NCBI RefSeq assembly: GCF_023375815.1
Contig: NZ_CP067412.1
Location: 3,968,001-4,032,000 of the forward strand
Origin: Pseudomonas sp. HS6
GTDB lineage: Bacteria > Pseudomonadota > Gammaproteobacteria > Pseudomonadales > Pseudomonadaceae
DNA length: 64,000 nucleotides
Reading direction: 5' to 3'
Of this stretch, positions 17,326 to 26,759 are shown in pieces (positions within the stretch are counted from its first letter, which is position 1; each line of letters starts with the position of its first letter). A model generated the notes under the pieces. It made no database searches. It had not been told where the DNA came from and saw nothing but the letters and a program-made list of their open reading frames with translations. The translations under genes and the position numbers were made by a program.

Positions 17326-18075
17326 GTGATCGAGTTTTTGCTTTACCTGTTGTTCGGCGCCGCCCTTGGCACGTTAGGTGGGATATTCGGCATCGGCGGC
17401 GGCTTGATCGCCATTCCGCTGTTGGGCGTGTGGTTCGGGCTCGATCAGCAGATCGCCCAAGGCACGGCGCTGGTGATGGTGGTGCCGAACGTGATGCTGG
17501 CGCTGTGGCGTTATCACCAGCGCAATCGCATCGAACTCAGGCACGCGTTGCCGCTGGCAGTGATGGGGTTCTGCTTTGCGTGGATCGGCTCGATCTGGGC
17601 CGTGGGCATTGATGCGCAAACCATGCGCATCGGTTTTGTCGCGTTCCTCGTGGCGTTGTCGGCGTACAACCTGGTGCGCATGTTCGGCGCGCGTCCGGCA
17701 GCGACTTCCGAGATGCGCTATTCATGGCCTTGGCTGGGCGTGCTGGGCGCGGCGTCTGGCACCATGGGCGGCTTGTTCGGTGTCGGCGGAGCGGTGGTGG
17801 CGACCCCGGTGCTGACCAGCCTGTTCGGCACCACTCAAGTGGTCGCCCAAGGTTTGTCGCTGGCGCTGGCATTGCCGAGCACCGGTGTCACGCTGGTGAC
17901 GTACGCGGTGCACCACGAGGTGGACTGGATGATCGGCCTGCCGCTGGCCATCGGCGGCCTGGCCAGCATCAGTTGGGGCGTGAAAGTGGCCCACGCGATG
18001 CCGGAAAAACTCCTGCGTGGGCTGTTCTGCGGGTTCCTGGTGCTGTGCGCGGTGATGCTCGCCTTTAAAGTTTGA
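17326..18075 (+). CDS. TauE/SafE-family sulfite/sulfonate-type anion permease
   Basis: An inner-membrane protein of 249 residues with about eight hydrophobic helices arranged as two repeats. Each repeat starts with a glycine-rich motif (LGTLGGIFGIGGGLIAIPLL and SGTMGGLFGVGGAVVATPVL), diagnostic of the TauE/SafE (DUF81) family. Members move sulfite, sulfoacetate and related anions; the actual substrate is not deducible. GTG 17326 is chosen because GAGGAAT lies seven bases upstream; ATG 17311 has no suitably placed RBS. Confidence 0.88.
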   Translation: MIEFLLYLLFGAALGTLGGIFGIGGGLIAIPLLGVWFGLDQQIAQGTALVMVVPNVMLALWRYHQRNRIELRHALPLAVMGFCFAWIGSIWAVGIDAQTMRIGFVAFLVALSAYNLVRMFGARPAATSEMRYSWPWLGVLGAASGTMGGLFGVGGAVVATPVLTSLFGTTQVVAQGLSLALALPSTGVTLVTYAVHHEVDWMIGLPLAIGGLASISWGVKVAHAMPEKLLRGLFCGFLVLCAVMLAFKV

Positions 18076-18919
18076 AGCCTTCGACGATGTGCTCGGCCAG
18101 GCATTCGGTGATCGGCGATGGATTGTTCAGGTTGCGGATCAGCATGATGCTGGCCTCGGGCAACAGCGGCAGATCTTCGGCGGCACCGAGAATGCGCAGG
18201 TCCGGGGTGATCAGGCTTTCCAGTTGCGCGGTGATCGCCAGACCGGCGCTCACCACCGCCATCAGCGCCGACAGGCTGGTGCTGTTGTAGGCAATCCGGT
18301 ATTCGCGGCCCATGGCGTCCAGCGCATTGCAGGCCCACAGGCGGCAGAAACAATCACTGTTGAACATCGCCAGTGGCAACGGGGTCTGCTCGTGGGCGCT
18401 GAAATTCTGCGCTTCGGCCCAGACGAAACGCTCCTTGCGCAGCAGTTGGCCAATTTCGTTGCCCGGTTCGCGGGTGACGATCGACAGATCCAGATCCGTG
18501 CGTTGCAGCAGTTGTTTGGTCGACTCGCAATGCACTTCAATCTGGATCAGCGGATAGAACTGGGCGAAGCGCGACAGGATCCCCGGCAGAAACCGCATCA
18601 CGTAATCGTCCGGCGTACCGATTCGCACCGTGCCGACCATGTGCGGTTCGCGCAGGGTGTTGAACACTTCGCTGTGCAATTTCAGGATGCGCCGCGCGTA
18701 GCCGAGCAACACCTGGCCTTCAGCAGTGAGGCGCACCTGGCGCCCGTCGCGCTCGAATAACTGGCGCTGCAACACGTCCTCTTCCAGACGCTTCATCTGC
18801 ATGCTCACTGCCGACTGAGTGCGGTTGACCATTTCGCCGGCACGGGTGAAACCGCCCTGATCGGCAATCGCGACAAAGGTGCGCAGGACATCGGTATCGA
18901 TACTGGGATACGCCGACAA
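18065..18919 (-). CDS. LysR-type transcriptional regulator
   Basis: A 284-residue LTTR with N-terminal HTH DTDVLRTFVAIADQGGFTRAGEMVNRTQSAVSMQMKRLE and a periplasmic-binding-protein-like effector domain. The recognition helix NRTQSAVSMQM is the form seen in LrhA/HexA-type regulators. The only in-frame start giving the full HTH is TTG 18919, with GGAG nine bases before it. Its 3' end overlaps the permease gene's end by 11 bases (convergent). The target cannot be told from position, because the next gene upstream, of the DUF1127 type, is divergent. Confidence 0.85.
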   Translation of the reverse strand: MSAYPSIDTDVLRTFVAIADQGGFTRAGEMVNRTQSAVSMQMKRLEEDVLQRQLFERDGRQVRLTAEGQVLLGYARRILKLHSEVFNTLREPHMVGTVRIGTPDDYVMRFLPGILSRFAQFYPLIQIEVHCESTKQLLQRTDLDLSIVTREPGNEIGQLLRKERFVWAEAQNFSAHEQTPLPLAMFNSDCFCRLWACNALDAMGREYRIAYNSTSLSALMAVVSAGLAITAQLESLITPDLRILGAAEDLPLLPEASIMLIRNLNNPSPITECLAEHIVEGFKL

Positions 18920-19016
18920 TTGATGAATCTCCGTGATTCATGCCATCAGAAACATTCGTTGGATTGATCGTAGCCCCAGCGCGAGACTTGAGCCATCCCT
19001 AAAGGAGGGCAACACG

Positions 19017-19232
19017 ATGAAAGGTCAAAAACTGTATGTGAGCGATGAAAGAATGCCGGTCCATCTGATTTCCGATCTGCTGCACAAGTTTAGCCGCTGG
19101 TACGAACTTCACCGCGAACGCGAGTTGCTTGCCAGTCTGAGCGACGAAGCGCTGAAGGACATCGGGGTCAGCCGTGCCGATGTCGAACACGAGTCGGTGC
19201 GGCCGTTTTGGGACGATCCGATGCATAAATGA
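19017..19232 (+). CDS. DUF1127 small protein
   Basis: A 71-residue basic protein with the YjiS/DUF1127 motif WYELHRERELLASLSDEALKDIGVSRADVEHE, occupying roughly residues 29-61. Members are often abundant and stress- or growth-phase-regulated. In alphaproteobacteria some bind RNA, but no function is established here. AAGGAGGG seven bases before ATG 19017 is a near-perfect RBS. It is divergent from the LysR gene. Confidence 0.85.
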   Translation: MKGQKLYVSDERMPVHLISDLLHKFSRWYELHRERELLASLSDEALKDIGVSRADVEHESVRPFWDDPMHK

Positions 19233-19296
19233 TGAGGCCATCGCTACACAAACCCCTTTGTAGTGAGGTAGGTTGCGAGCAGACATGGAGGTACAC

Positions 19297-20523
19297 ATGC
19301 CCGCGACTCTGTCCTTTTCCCTTAAACAGGCTCGACGTCTGGCACTGGCTGCCCAAGGGTTTCACGGGCGCCAGCCGCCGGCTGTCAAGGCGATGCACGT
19401 CAACCGGCTGATCGAACGCCTCGGTCTGTTGCAGATCGACTCCGTCAATGCGGTGGTGCGCTCGCACTACTTGCCGCTGTTTTCCCGTCTCGGTTCCTAT
19501 TCTGCTGACTTGCTCGACCAGGCTGCCTGGAGTTCGGGGCGACGTCGTTCGCTGTTCGAATACTGGGGCCATGAAGCCTCGTTGCTGCCGCTGTCGATGT
19601 ACCCGTTGATGGGCTGGCGGATGCAGCGGGCCAAGCGCGGTGAAGACATTTATCAGCAACTGGCGCGTTTCGGCCGTGAGCAACAGGACACCATCCGCCG
19701 GGTGCTGGCGTCGGTCGAAGAGCAGGGCGCATTGGGTGCCGGCAGTCTGTCGACTCGTGAGGAAAAGGCCGGCCCCTGGTGGGACTGGAGCGCGGAAAAA
19801 CATGCGCTGGAATGGTTGTTTGCGGCTGGCGAAGTGACCGTGGCCGGGCGGCGCGGCTTCGAAAGGCTGTATGACCTGCCGGAGCGAGTGATTCCGGCGT
19901 CCGTGCTGCAACTGCCATTGCCCGATGAGGCCGAGGCGCAGCGCGGTTTGCTGCTGCACGCGGCTGAGGCGTTGGGCGTAGGCACGGAAAAAGACCTGCG
20001 CGATTACTTCCGCCTGAACCCTTCCGATGCACGCCCGCGACTGGCGGAGCTGGTCGAGGCCGGTCAGTTGCTGACCTGCGAAGTCGCTGGTTGGCGCCAG
20101 ATCGCCTACTGCCTGCCCGAACCGAAAGTCCCGCGCAAAGTCGAGGCTAGCGCATTGCTGTCGCCGTTCGATTCGCTGATCTGGGAGCGTAGTCGTACCG
20201 AACGGCTGTTCGATTTCCGCTATCGGCTGGAAATTTATACGCCGCAAGATAAACGCGTTTACGGCTATTACGTGCTGCCGTTCCTGCACAACGAACGGAT
20301 TGCTGCGCGAGTTGACCTGCGCGCCGAGCGGGCGGCGGGGCGATTGGCAGTGCATGCGGTACACGAGGAAGAAACCGGACTGGATGACGCGGGAATGCTG
20401 GCGCTGGCGTTGAACCTGCGGCGCATGGCGGACTGGTTGGAGCTTGAGCACGTGCAGCTCAATTGTCAGCGGGAAAGTGCGGGTCGGCTCCGGATGGCTA
20501 TGGTTCAGATTGGCTGCGACTGA
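19297..20523 (+). CDS. YcaQ-type winged-HTH DNA glycosylase
   Basis: A 408-residue protein of the HTH_42 (AlkZ/YcaQ) family, which unhooks interstrand crosslinks or removes bulky alkylated bases. The catalytic Q-phi-D motif typical of the YcaQ branch is visible as LLQIDSVNAVVRSHYLPLFSRLG near residues 45-67. AlkZ enzymes carry QxQ instead. Downstream are a PWWDWSAEKHALEWLFAAGEV segment and the LLSPFDSLIWERSRTERLFDF block. GGAGG before ATG 19297 supports the start. It follows the DUF1127 gene by 64 bases. Confidence 0.88.
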   Translation: MPATLSFSLKQARRLALAAQGFHGRQPPAVKAMHVNRLIERLGLLQIDSVNAVVRSHYLPLFSRLGSYSADLLDQAAWSSGRRRSLFEYWGHEASLLPLSMYPLMGWRMQRAKRGEDIYQQLARFGREQQDTIRRVLASVEEQGALGAGSLSTREEKAGPWWDWSAEKHALEWLFAAGEVTVAGRRGFERLYDLPERVIPASVLQLPLPDEAEAQRGLLLHAAEALGVGTEKDLRDYFRLNPSDARPRLAELVEAGQLLTCEVAGWRQIAYCLPEPKVPRKVEASALLSPFDSLIWERSRTERLFDFRYRLEIYTPQDKRVYGYYVLPFLHNERIAARVDLRAERAAGRLAVHAVHEEETGLDDAGMLALALNLRRMADWLELEHVQLNCQRESAGRLRMAMVQIGCD

Positions 20524-20526
20524 ACC

Positions 20527-20628
20527 GGCCTCATCGCTGGCAAGCCAGCTCCCACAGTGACCGAGTCGTTCACAAACTAAATGTACGACATCGATCCTGT
20601 GGGAGTCGGGCTTGCCCGCGATGAGGCC
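20527..20628. repeat. Inverted pair of Pseudomonas REP elements
   Basis: Two copies of a ~31-base repeat in opposite orientation (20527-20556 and 20596-20628), about 39 bases apart. The first reads GGCCTCATCGC..GGCAAGCC..GCTCCCACAG. The second is its near reverse complement, CTGTGGGAG..GGGCTTGCC..GCGATGAGGCC. This is the REP/REPIN structure common in fluorescent pseudomonads, placed between converging genes. Confidence 0.88.
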
Positions 20629-20654
20629 CGATCAAACAATGAAGGTTTCCGAAC

Positions 20655-22001
20655 TCAGCGCCGAACCTGTTTAAGGGTTTCAGCAATCAAGAACGCCAGT
20701 TCCAGCGACTGATCAGCATTCATTCGCGGGTCGCAATGGGTGTGATAGCGATCCGACAAACCGTCCTCAGTGATCGGCCGTGCGCCGCCGATGCATTCGG
20801 TGACGTTCTGCCCGGTCATTTCGATGTGGATGCCACCGGCGTAGCTGCCTTCCGCTTCGTGAACCTGGAAGAACTGCTTAACCTCGCCAAGGATCTGCGC
20901 GAAATCGCGCGTCTTGTAGCCGCTGCTGGCCTTGATGGTGTTGCCGTGCATCGGGTCGGAGCTCCACAGCACTTGCTTGCCTTCACGCTGCACCGCGCGG
21001 ATCAGTGCCGGCAGATGATCACCAACCTTGTTCGCGCCCATCCGCGCAATCAGGTTGAGGCGGCCTGGATCGTTGTCCGGGTTGAGCACGTCGATCAAAC
21101 GAATCAGGTCATCCGGATTCATGCTCGGGCCGACTTTTACACCGATCGGGTTGTTCACCCCGCGCAGGAACTCGACGTGGGCGCCGTCGAGCTGACGGGT
21201 ACGGTCGCCGATCCACAGCATGTGCGCCGAGCAATCGTAGTAATCGTTGGTCAAGCTGTCGCGGCGCACGAAGGCTTCTTCGTAGTTCAACAGCAGCGCT
21301 TCGTGGGCGGTGAAGAAACTGGTCTCGCGCAGTTGCGGCGAGCTGTCCATACCGCAGGCACGCATGAACGCCAAGGTTTCATCGATGCGGTCGGCGAGGT
21401 GGCTGTACTTCTCCGCCAGCGCCGAATTGGCGATGAAATCGAGGTTCCACTTGTGCACCTGATGCAGGTCGGCAAAACCGCCCTGGGCGAAGGCGCGCAG
21501 CAGGTTGAGGGTCGCCGTGGACTGGTGATAGGACTGCAGCAGACGCTCCGGATCCGGTACGCGGCTCTTTTCGTCGAAACCGATGCCATTGACGATATCG
21601 CCTCGGTAGGCCGGCAGGGTCACGCCGTCGATGGTTTCGTCGTTGGCCGAGCGCGGCTTGGCGAACTGGCCGGCCATGCGCCCGACTTTCACCACCGGGC
21701 AACCGGCGGCGAAGGTCATGACGATCGCCATTTGCAGCAGCACTTTGAAAGTGTCACGGATCTTCGCGGCGGAGAACTCGGCGAAGCTTTCCGCGCAATC
21801 GCCGCCCTGCAGCAGGAAGGCCCGGCCCTGGGTGACTTCGGCAAACTGACGACGCAACTCCCGCGCTTCACCGGCAAACACCAGCGGCGGATAGCTGGCC
21901 AGCGTCTGCTCGACCTGGCGCAGGTGCGCGGCGTCGGGGTATTGAGGTTGTTGCTGGATCGGCAAGGCGCGCCAGCTGTCAGGGCTCCAGGGTTGGCTCA
22001 T
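20655..22001 (-). CDS. Class II 3-deoxy-7-phosphoheptulonate synthase
   Basis: A plant-type (AroAII) DAHP synthase of 448 residues, unrelated in sequence to the class I enzyme at 6555. Recognisable blocks are [80 protein letters not shown], and [14 protein letters not shown]. These include the PEP, E4P and metal ligands. ATG 22001 ([14 protein letters not shown]) is the usual start; the frame runs 15 codons further without a better RBS. Some class II enzymes belong to phenazine clusters, but no phz gene is visible here, so this is a housekeeping paralogue. Confidence 0.95.
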   Translation of the reverse strand: MSQPWSPDSWRALPIQQQPQYPDAAHLRQVEQTLASYPPLVFAGEARELRRQFAEVTQGRAFLLQGGDCAESFAEFSAAKIRDTFKVLLQMAIVMTFAAGCPVVKVGRMAGQFAKPRSANDETIDGVTLPAYRGDIVNGIGFDEKSRVPDPERLLQSYHQSTATLNLLRAFAQGGFADLHQVHKWNLDFIANSALAEKYSHLADRIDETLAFMRACGMDSSPQLRETSFFTAHEALLLNYEEAFVRRDSLTNDYYDCSAHMLWIGDRTRQLDGAHVEFLRGVNNPIGVKVGPSMNPDDLIRLIDVLNPDNDPGRLNLIARMGANKVGDHLPALIRAVQREGKQVLWSSDPMHGNTIKASSGYKTRDFAQILGEVKQFFQVHEAEGSYAGGIHIEMTGQNVTECIGGARPITEDGLSDRYHTHCDPRMNADQSLELAFLIAETLKQVRR

Positions 22002-22151
22002 CACGGTCTCTAAGGTTCTACGCACGGACGGCCATGTTAGCAGCAATTAGTGCGTGACCTGCTCCCGTCGCTTCGCCGACAATCGCCGCTTTGCCACGGC
22101 GCCAGAGCGGTGCCATCGCGTCACCGCGCCCGGTGACCAACAGGAGACGAA

Positions 22152-22907
22152 ATGACTGAGGAGCGCGTCGAGCTGTTGCTCGCCGAGGTACAGGATGAGT
22201 TCGGCGTGATTCGCGTGCTGGAAGTGGCCGACTACCGCTTTCTGGAGTTCGGCGATGCCATCGAGCAAAGCTGTGTGTTTACCGCCGACCCGAGTTGGCT
22301 GGAGTACGACTACACCCGGGCGATGCTGATTGGCGCGTTGTGCCATGAACAACCGGAGAGCGCTCTGTTTCTCGGGCTTGGTGCTGGCACGCTGACCCAG
22401 GCCTGCCTCAAGTTCCTGCCGCTGGAAGATGTTGAAGCCATCGAGTTGCGTCCGGACGTGCCGCGTCTGGCCATCGAGTACCTTGGGTTGGATGACGATC
22501 CAAGGCTGTATATCCGCGTTGGCGATGCAATCGAACTGCTGCCGACGGCCGAGCCGGCGGATCTGATTTTCGTCGACCTCTACACCGATGTCGGCCCGGG
22601 TGCCGCACACCTTGCGTGGAATTTCCTCGGTGACTGTCAGAAACGTCTGAATCCCGGCGGCTGGCTGGTGATCAACCAGTGGGCCACCGATGACGGCAAA
22701 CCGTTGGGGGCGGCGCTGTTGCGCGGGCTCTATCACCGGCATTACTGGGAACTGCCGGTGAAGGAAGGCAACGTGATTCTGATCGTGCCGGCGGATCTCG
22801 ATCAGGTACTGGACATGCAGGCACTCACCGCCCGGGCTGAAGCGCTGGCACCGAAGCTGGGTTATTCATTGCAGTCTTTGATCAAGGCTATTCGCCCGGC
22901 CACTTGA
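22152..22907 (+). CDS. Spermidine-synthase-like methyltransferase-fold protein
   Basis: A 251-residue Rossmann protein of the spermidine synthase-like group. It shows an N-terminal beta domain (DEFGVIRVLEVADYRFLEFGDAIEQS), then ALFLGLGAGTLTQACLKFLPLEDVEAIELRPDVPRLA with the nucleotide-binding Gly loop and acidic Glu. DLIFVDLYTDVGPG occupies the usual D-x-x-D region. Classical SpeE residues for both substrates are not all evident, so polyamine synthesis is uncertain. AGGAGA before ATG 22152 supports the start. It is divergent from the class II DAHP synthase. Confidence 0.78.
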   Translation: MTEERVELLLAEVQDEFGVIRVLEVADYRFLEFGDAIEQSCVFTADPSWLEYDYTRAMLIGALCHEQPESALFLGLGAGTLTQACLKFLPLEDVEAIELRPDVPRLAIEYLGLDDDPRLYIRVGDAIELLPTAEPADLIFVDLYTDVGPGAAHLAWNFLGDCQKRLNPGGWLVINQWATDDGKPLGAALLRGLYHRHYWELPVKEGNVILIVPADLDQVLDMQALTARAEALAPKLGYSLQSLIKAIRPAT

Positions 22908-22910
22908 GCC

Positions 22911-23702
22911 TCAAATGCCCTTGAAGACCCCCGGCCTGCGCTCCACCAGCGAGCGAACACCCTCTTTGGCATCATCACTGGCCAGCAATTTCTTCACCAG
23001 CGGCGGCAAACTCTGTGCCGCTGCGGTCTCGCCTTCGTAGCGCGCCTGACGTGCCGACATCAGCGTCGCCTGCACGCCAAGCGGCGCCTGTCGGGCGATC
23101 CGTTCGGCCAACTCGATGGCGCGTGGCAGCAAGTCTTCGCTGGCCATGACTTCCTGCACCAGACCCAGGCGCAGCGCATCATGGGCGTCGAATTCGTCGC
23201 CGGTCAGCAGCCAGCGCATGGCATTGCCCCAGCCGGCGACTTGATGAAAGCGCAGCGTCGCACCGCCGAAAGGAAAGATCCCGCGCTGCACTTCCATCTG
23301 GGCGAACCGGGTATTGCTGGCGCACAGGTTGATGTCCGCAGCGAGCATCAACTCGATGCCGATGGTCAGGCAATAACCCTGCGCGGCAACGATCACCGGT
23401 TTGCTGACCCGTGGCCCGACGAACACGCCCCACGGATCGCAACCACCGGTCGGCACCTGCCAGCCTTCGGCGAGGGCGGAACTGGCGTTGACCAGATCGA
23501 GCCCGGCGGTGAAATGCTCGCCATGCCCGAACACCACGGCCACCCGTGCTTCGCTGTCGGCCTCGAATTCACCATAGGCCAGGGCCAGGTCATTGAGCAG
23601 ATCCAGATCGAAAGCGTTGCGCTTGGCGGCTCGGTCCAGTCCGATCAATTGGACGTGACCGTGGCGCGCACGGCTGACGCGGCCGGGGCAGGGCTGATTC
23701 AT
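22911..23702 (-). CDS. Enoyl-CoA hydratase/isomerase (crotonase) family protein
   Basis: A 263-residue crotonase. The oxyanion-hole loop is GEHFTAGLDL, and the second is AAQGYCLTIGIELMLAADI, which supplies the first catalytic Glu. MEVQRGIFPFGGATLRF supplies a second Glu, so hydratase activity is possible, although the substrate is unknown. The C-terminal part ends KEGVRSLVERRPGVFKG, typical of the family. ATG 23702 (MNQPCPGRV) is chosen over the open extension to 23891. Its end lies three bases from the convergent spermidine-synthase-like gene. Confidence 0.88.
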   Translation of the reverse strand: MNQPCPGRVSRARHGHVQLIGLDRAAKRNAFDLDLLNDLALAYGEFEADSEARVAVVFGHGEHFTAGLDLVNASSALAEGWQVPTGGCDPWGVFVGPRVSKPVIVAAQGYCLTIGIELMLAADINLCASNTRFAQMEVQRGIFPFGGATLRFHQVAGWGNAMRWLLTGDEFDAHDALRLGLVQEVMASEDLLPRAIELAERIARQAPLGVQATLMSARQARYEGETAAAQSLPPLVKKLLASDDAKEGVRSLVERRPGVFKGI

Positions 23703-24124
23703 GGGTGTTTCCTCGGGCGGGAAGAAAGGGTGCAGCGACCAGATGCCGCACATCGGTGAATCGTTTAAGCGCCATCGCCAGCAGGGCCGGGGTCTTTGAA
23801 AAATAGACCTTTGCCCGATTATCCGCAAAACCCCGTTACACAGCGGTGACAACTGTATTTCACCGATAAAAAAAGCTCCCTTTTCGGGCAAATTCCGGTA
23901 TAGTGCGCGCCGGCCTTTAACCGGGCCGCGTTTAGGTAGCGCAATTCCCCGAAGTCAGCTTCGGCTGCACGTCCGCACTGCGGGCTCTTCCTTGACGATT
24001 CTTTTTCATTCATTCGTTTTCGCAAATCCCCGCCGACAAAGCTGCCAGGGCGACTCTTGAGTCTCAACACGGCATGTGCAGCTTTGGAGCATGGGTCTTT
24101 GCGGATGCACTTAGAGGCAGACCC
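23703..24124 (+). promoter_or_regulatory. Intergenic region with promoter-like box and long structured leader of the helicase gene
   Basis: A TATAGT box at 23899-23904 would start transcription near 23911 and give a leader of roughly 215 bases. No good -35 precedes it. The leader holds hairpins CCGAAG/CTTCGG at about 23949-23964, the GACTC/GAGTC dyad at 24052-24063, and CATGGGTCT/AGACCCATG at 24090-24127. The last encloses the start codon. Long leaders are also known for E. coli deaD/csdA and other cold-shock mRNAs. Confidence 0.5.
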
Positions 24125-25798
24125 ATGACCCAGGAAATCGGCGGCTTCGCCGCTCTTGAACTTCATCCCAATATTGTCGCTGCAGTAGTCGCTACCGGCT
24201 ATGAAGAGCCTTCGGCCATTCAGCAGCAGTCGATCCCGATCATCCTCGCCGGTCACGATATGATTGGTCAGGCGCAAACCGGTACCGGTAAAACCGCTGC
24301 CTTTGCCCTGCCTATCCTGCACCGCATTGATCCGTCCAAGCGCGAGCCGCAAGCTCTGATCCTGGCCCCAACTCGTGAGTTGGCGCTACAAGTTGCAACC
24401 GCTTTCGAAACCTACGCCAAGCAAATGCCGGGCGTAACTGTTGTGGCTGTCTACGGCGGCGCGCCGATGGGCCCACAATTGAAAGCAATCCGTAATGGCG
24501 CACAGATCGTTGTCGCCACTCCGGGCCGTCTGTGCGACCACCTGCGTCGCGACGAAAAAGTACTGCAGACCGTGAACCACCTGGTTCTCGACGAAGCAGA
24601 CGAAATGCTCAAACTGGGCTTCATGGACGACCTCGAAGTTATCTTCAAGGCCATGCCGGAAACCCGTCAGACCGTATTGTTCTCGGCGACCCTGCCGCAA
24701 TCGATCCGTGCCATCGCCGAGCGTCACCTGCGCGATCCAAAGCACGTGAAGATCCAGAGCAAGACTCAGACCGTTACCGCGATCGAACAGGCTCACCTGT
24801 TGGTTCACGCTGACCAGAAGACCTCTGCCGTTCTCAGCTTGCTGGAAGTGGAAGATTTCGACGCTCTGATCATGTTCGTGCGCACCAAGCAAGCGACCCT
24901 GGATCTGGCCAGCGCCCTCGACGCCAAAGGCTACAAAGCCGCAGCGTTGAACGGCGACATCGCCCAGAACCAGCGTGAGCGCGTCATCGACTCGCTCAAA
25001 GATGGCCGTCTGGACATCGTTGTAGCGACCGACGTTGCCGCTCGTGGTCTGGACGTACCGCGTATCACCCACGTGTTCAACGTGGACATGCCATACGATC
25101 CGGAATCCTACGTGCACCGTATCGGCCGTACCGGCCGTGCCGGTCGCGAAGGCCGCGCGCTGCTGCTGGTGACTCCACGTGAGCGCCGCATGCTGCAAGT
25201 GATCGAGCGTGTAACCGGTCAGAAAGTTGCCGAAGTGCGTCTGCCGGACGCCCAGGCCGTTCTCGATGCCCGCATCAAGAAACTGACCAACAGCCTGTCG
25301 CCGCTGGTGGCTGACGCCGAATCGACTCACGGTGATCTGCTGGATCGCCTGACCGCCGACATCGGTTGCACCCCGCGTGCCCTGGCTGCAGCTCTGCTGC
25401 GCAAGGCTACCAATGGTCAAGCGTTGAACCTGGCCGCTATCGAGAAGGAACGTCCACTGGTGCCGAACAACGCACCGCGTGGCGATCGTCCAGAGCGTAC
25501 CGGTGACCGTCCTGATCGTGGTGACCGCGAGCGTCGCGCTCCGATGCCGCTGGGCGAAGGCCGTGCCCGTTGCCGTACCGCGCTGGGCGCGCGTGACGGT
25601 ATCGCGGCGAAAAACCTGCTGGGCGCCATCCTTAACGAAGGTGGTCTGGCACGTGAAGCGATCGGTCGCATCCAGGTGCGTGACAGCTTCAGCCTCGTCG
25701 AGCTGCCGGAAGATGGTCTGGATAAACTCCTGACCAAACTGAAGGACACTCGCGTTGCGGGCAAGCAGTTGAAGCTGCGTCGCTACCGCGAAGATTGA
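24125..25798 (+). CDS. deaD: DEAD-box ATP-dependent RNA helicase
   Basis: RNA helicase of 557 residues, likely active in ribosome assembly, mRNA turnover and cold adaptation. All motifs are in order: Q motif (GYEEPSAIQQQSIP), AQTGTGKT, APTRELALQ, TPGRL, DEAD, SAT, the ARGLD region and HRIGRTGRAGR. An RG/RD-rich linker (about residues 450-485) follows, then a C-terminal DbpA-type RNA-binding domain (AKNLLGAILNEGGLAREAIGRIQV). ATG 24125 follows AGAGG by eight bases. The start codon lies inside a 9-base leader stem. Confidence 0.95.
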   Translation: MTQEIGGFAALELHPNIVAAVVATGYEEPSAIQQQSIPIILAGHDMIGQAQTGTGKTAAFALPILHRIDPSKREPQALILAPTRELALQVATAFETYAKQMPGVTVVAVYGGAPMGPQLKAIRNGAQIVVATPGRLCDHLRRDEKVLQTVNHLVLDEADEMLKLGFMDDLEVIFKAMPETRQTVLFSATLPQSIRAIAERHLRDPKHVKIQSKTQTVTAIEQAHLLVHADQKTSAVLSLLEVEDFDALIMFVRTKQATLDLASALDAKGYKAAALNGDIAQNQRERVIDSLKDGRLDIVVATDVAARGLDVPRITHVFNVDMPYDPESYVHRIGRTGRAGREGRALLLVTPRERRMLQVIERVTGQKVAEVRLPDAQAVLDARIKKLTNSLSPLVADAESTHGDLLDRLTADIGCTPRALAAALLRKATNGQALNLAAIEKERPLVPNNAPRGDRPERTGDRPDRGDRERRAPMPLGEGRARCRTALGARDGIAAKNLLGAILNEGGLAREAIGRIQVRDSFSLVELPEDGLDKLLTKLKDTRVAGKQLKLRRYRED

Positions 25799-25826
25799 TC
25801 CGCCCTTGGGCTGATTGATCGAACAT

Positions 25827-25860
25827 AAAAAAATCCCCGACTGGTTCGGGGATTTTTTTT
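25827..25860. terminator. Bidirectional terminator after deaD
   Basis: Stem ATCCCCGA (25833-25840)/TCGGGGAT (25846-25853), with seven As on the left and eight Ts on the right. Confidence 0.88.
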
Positions 25861-25889
25861 GCCTGCGATTTGAGGTCGGAAAGAACTCT

Positions 25890-26657
25890 TCAGCCGAAGC
25901 GGTAGATGTCCATGCCCAGTGCGCCCATGGTGAACCCTTGGTGCGCAATGCTGAAATCACCGCCGGCGCCGCGGGCGAAGTACAGCGGTAACAGATGCTC
26001 GTCGCTCGGATGGCTGCGCACGGCGTTCGGCGCTTGCTGGCGGTAATCGTGCAAGGCGGCTTCATCATTGGCTGCCAGCTTGTCGATTATCCAGTCACGG
26101 AAGTCCCGGGCCCACGGCTCGACGCTTTCCGGGCCGGCATGCCAGTCCAGTTCGCGCAGGTTGTGGGTGATGCTGCCGGAGCCGATCAACAGAATGCCCT
26201 GATCGCGCAGACTGGCCAGCGCCTGGCCAACGCGGGTCTGCAACGCCGGACCGCCACGGCTGGGCAGGGAGACCTGTACCACCGGGATGTCCGCTTGCGG
26301 ATACATCAGCGACAGCGGCACCCACACGCCATGGTCGAACGGACGTTGCGGGTCGAGGCGCGCGGGCAGGTTGTTGGCGGTCAGCAGTTCGGCGACCTCT
26401 TGCGCCAATTGCGGATTGCCCGGTGCCGGGTACTGCACTTCAAACAGTGCACGGGGAAATCCGCCGAAATCGTGCCAGGTTTCCGGTTGCGGATGGCTGC
26501 TGACCAGCAGTTCATGGCTTTCCCAGTGAGCGGAAACGATGACGATGGCTTTAGGACGCGGCAGCACGGCGGCCAGACGCGCCAGGGCCGGGCCACTGGC
26601 ACCGGGTTCCAGCGCGAGCATGGGCGAGCCGTGAGAGATAAACAGGCTGGGAAACAT
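25890..26657 (-). CDS. LigB-family extradiol dioxygenase (DODA/YgiD type)
   Basis: A metal-dependent ring-cleaving dioxygenase of 255 residues, the size of 4,5-DOPA dioxygenases. Likely metal-binding histidines occur in FISHGSPML, SAHWES, FDHGVWVPL and SHPSDEHLLPLYFA. The last block, carrying SITHNLRE upstream, is family-typical. Proteobacterial YgiD cleaves L-DOPA in vitro, but the physiological substrate is not known. ATG 26657 opens directly with MFPSLFISHGSP. It is divergent from tpm, with about 100 AT-rich bases between. Confidence 0.88.
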   Translation of the reverse strand: MFPSLFISHGSPMLALEPGASGPALARLAAVLPRPKAIVIVSAHWESHELLVSSHPQPETWHDFGGFPRALFEVQYPAPGNPQLAQEVAELLTANNLPARLDPQRPFDHGVWVPLSLMYPQADIPVVQVSLPSRGGPALQTRVGQALASLRDQGILLIGSGSITHNLRELDWHAGPESVEPWARDFRDWIIDKLAANDEAALHDYRQQAPNAVRSHPSDEHLLPLYFARGAGGDFSIAHQGFTMGALGMDIYRFG

Positions 26658-26759
26658 GGAAGGGTTCCTGAGCGTTAAGATGCTTCATCTTCAGTCAGTT
26701 CATTGATCTAATTCCAATATAAGTTTTAACGCTTTTTGATCGAATTCTTAGGAGGAAAC

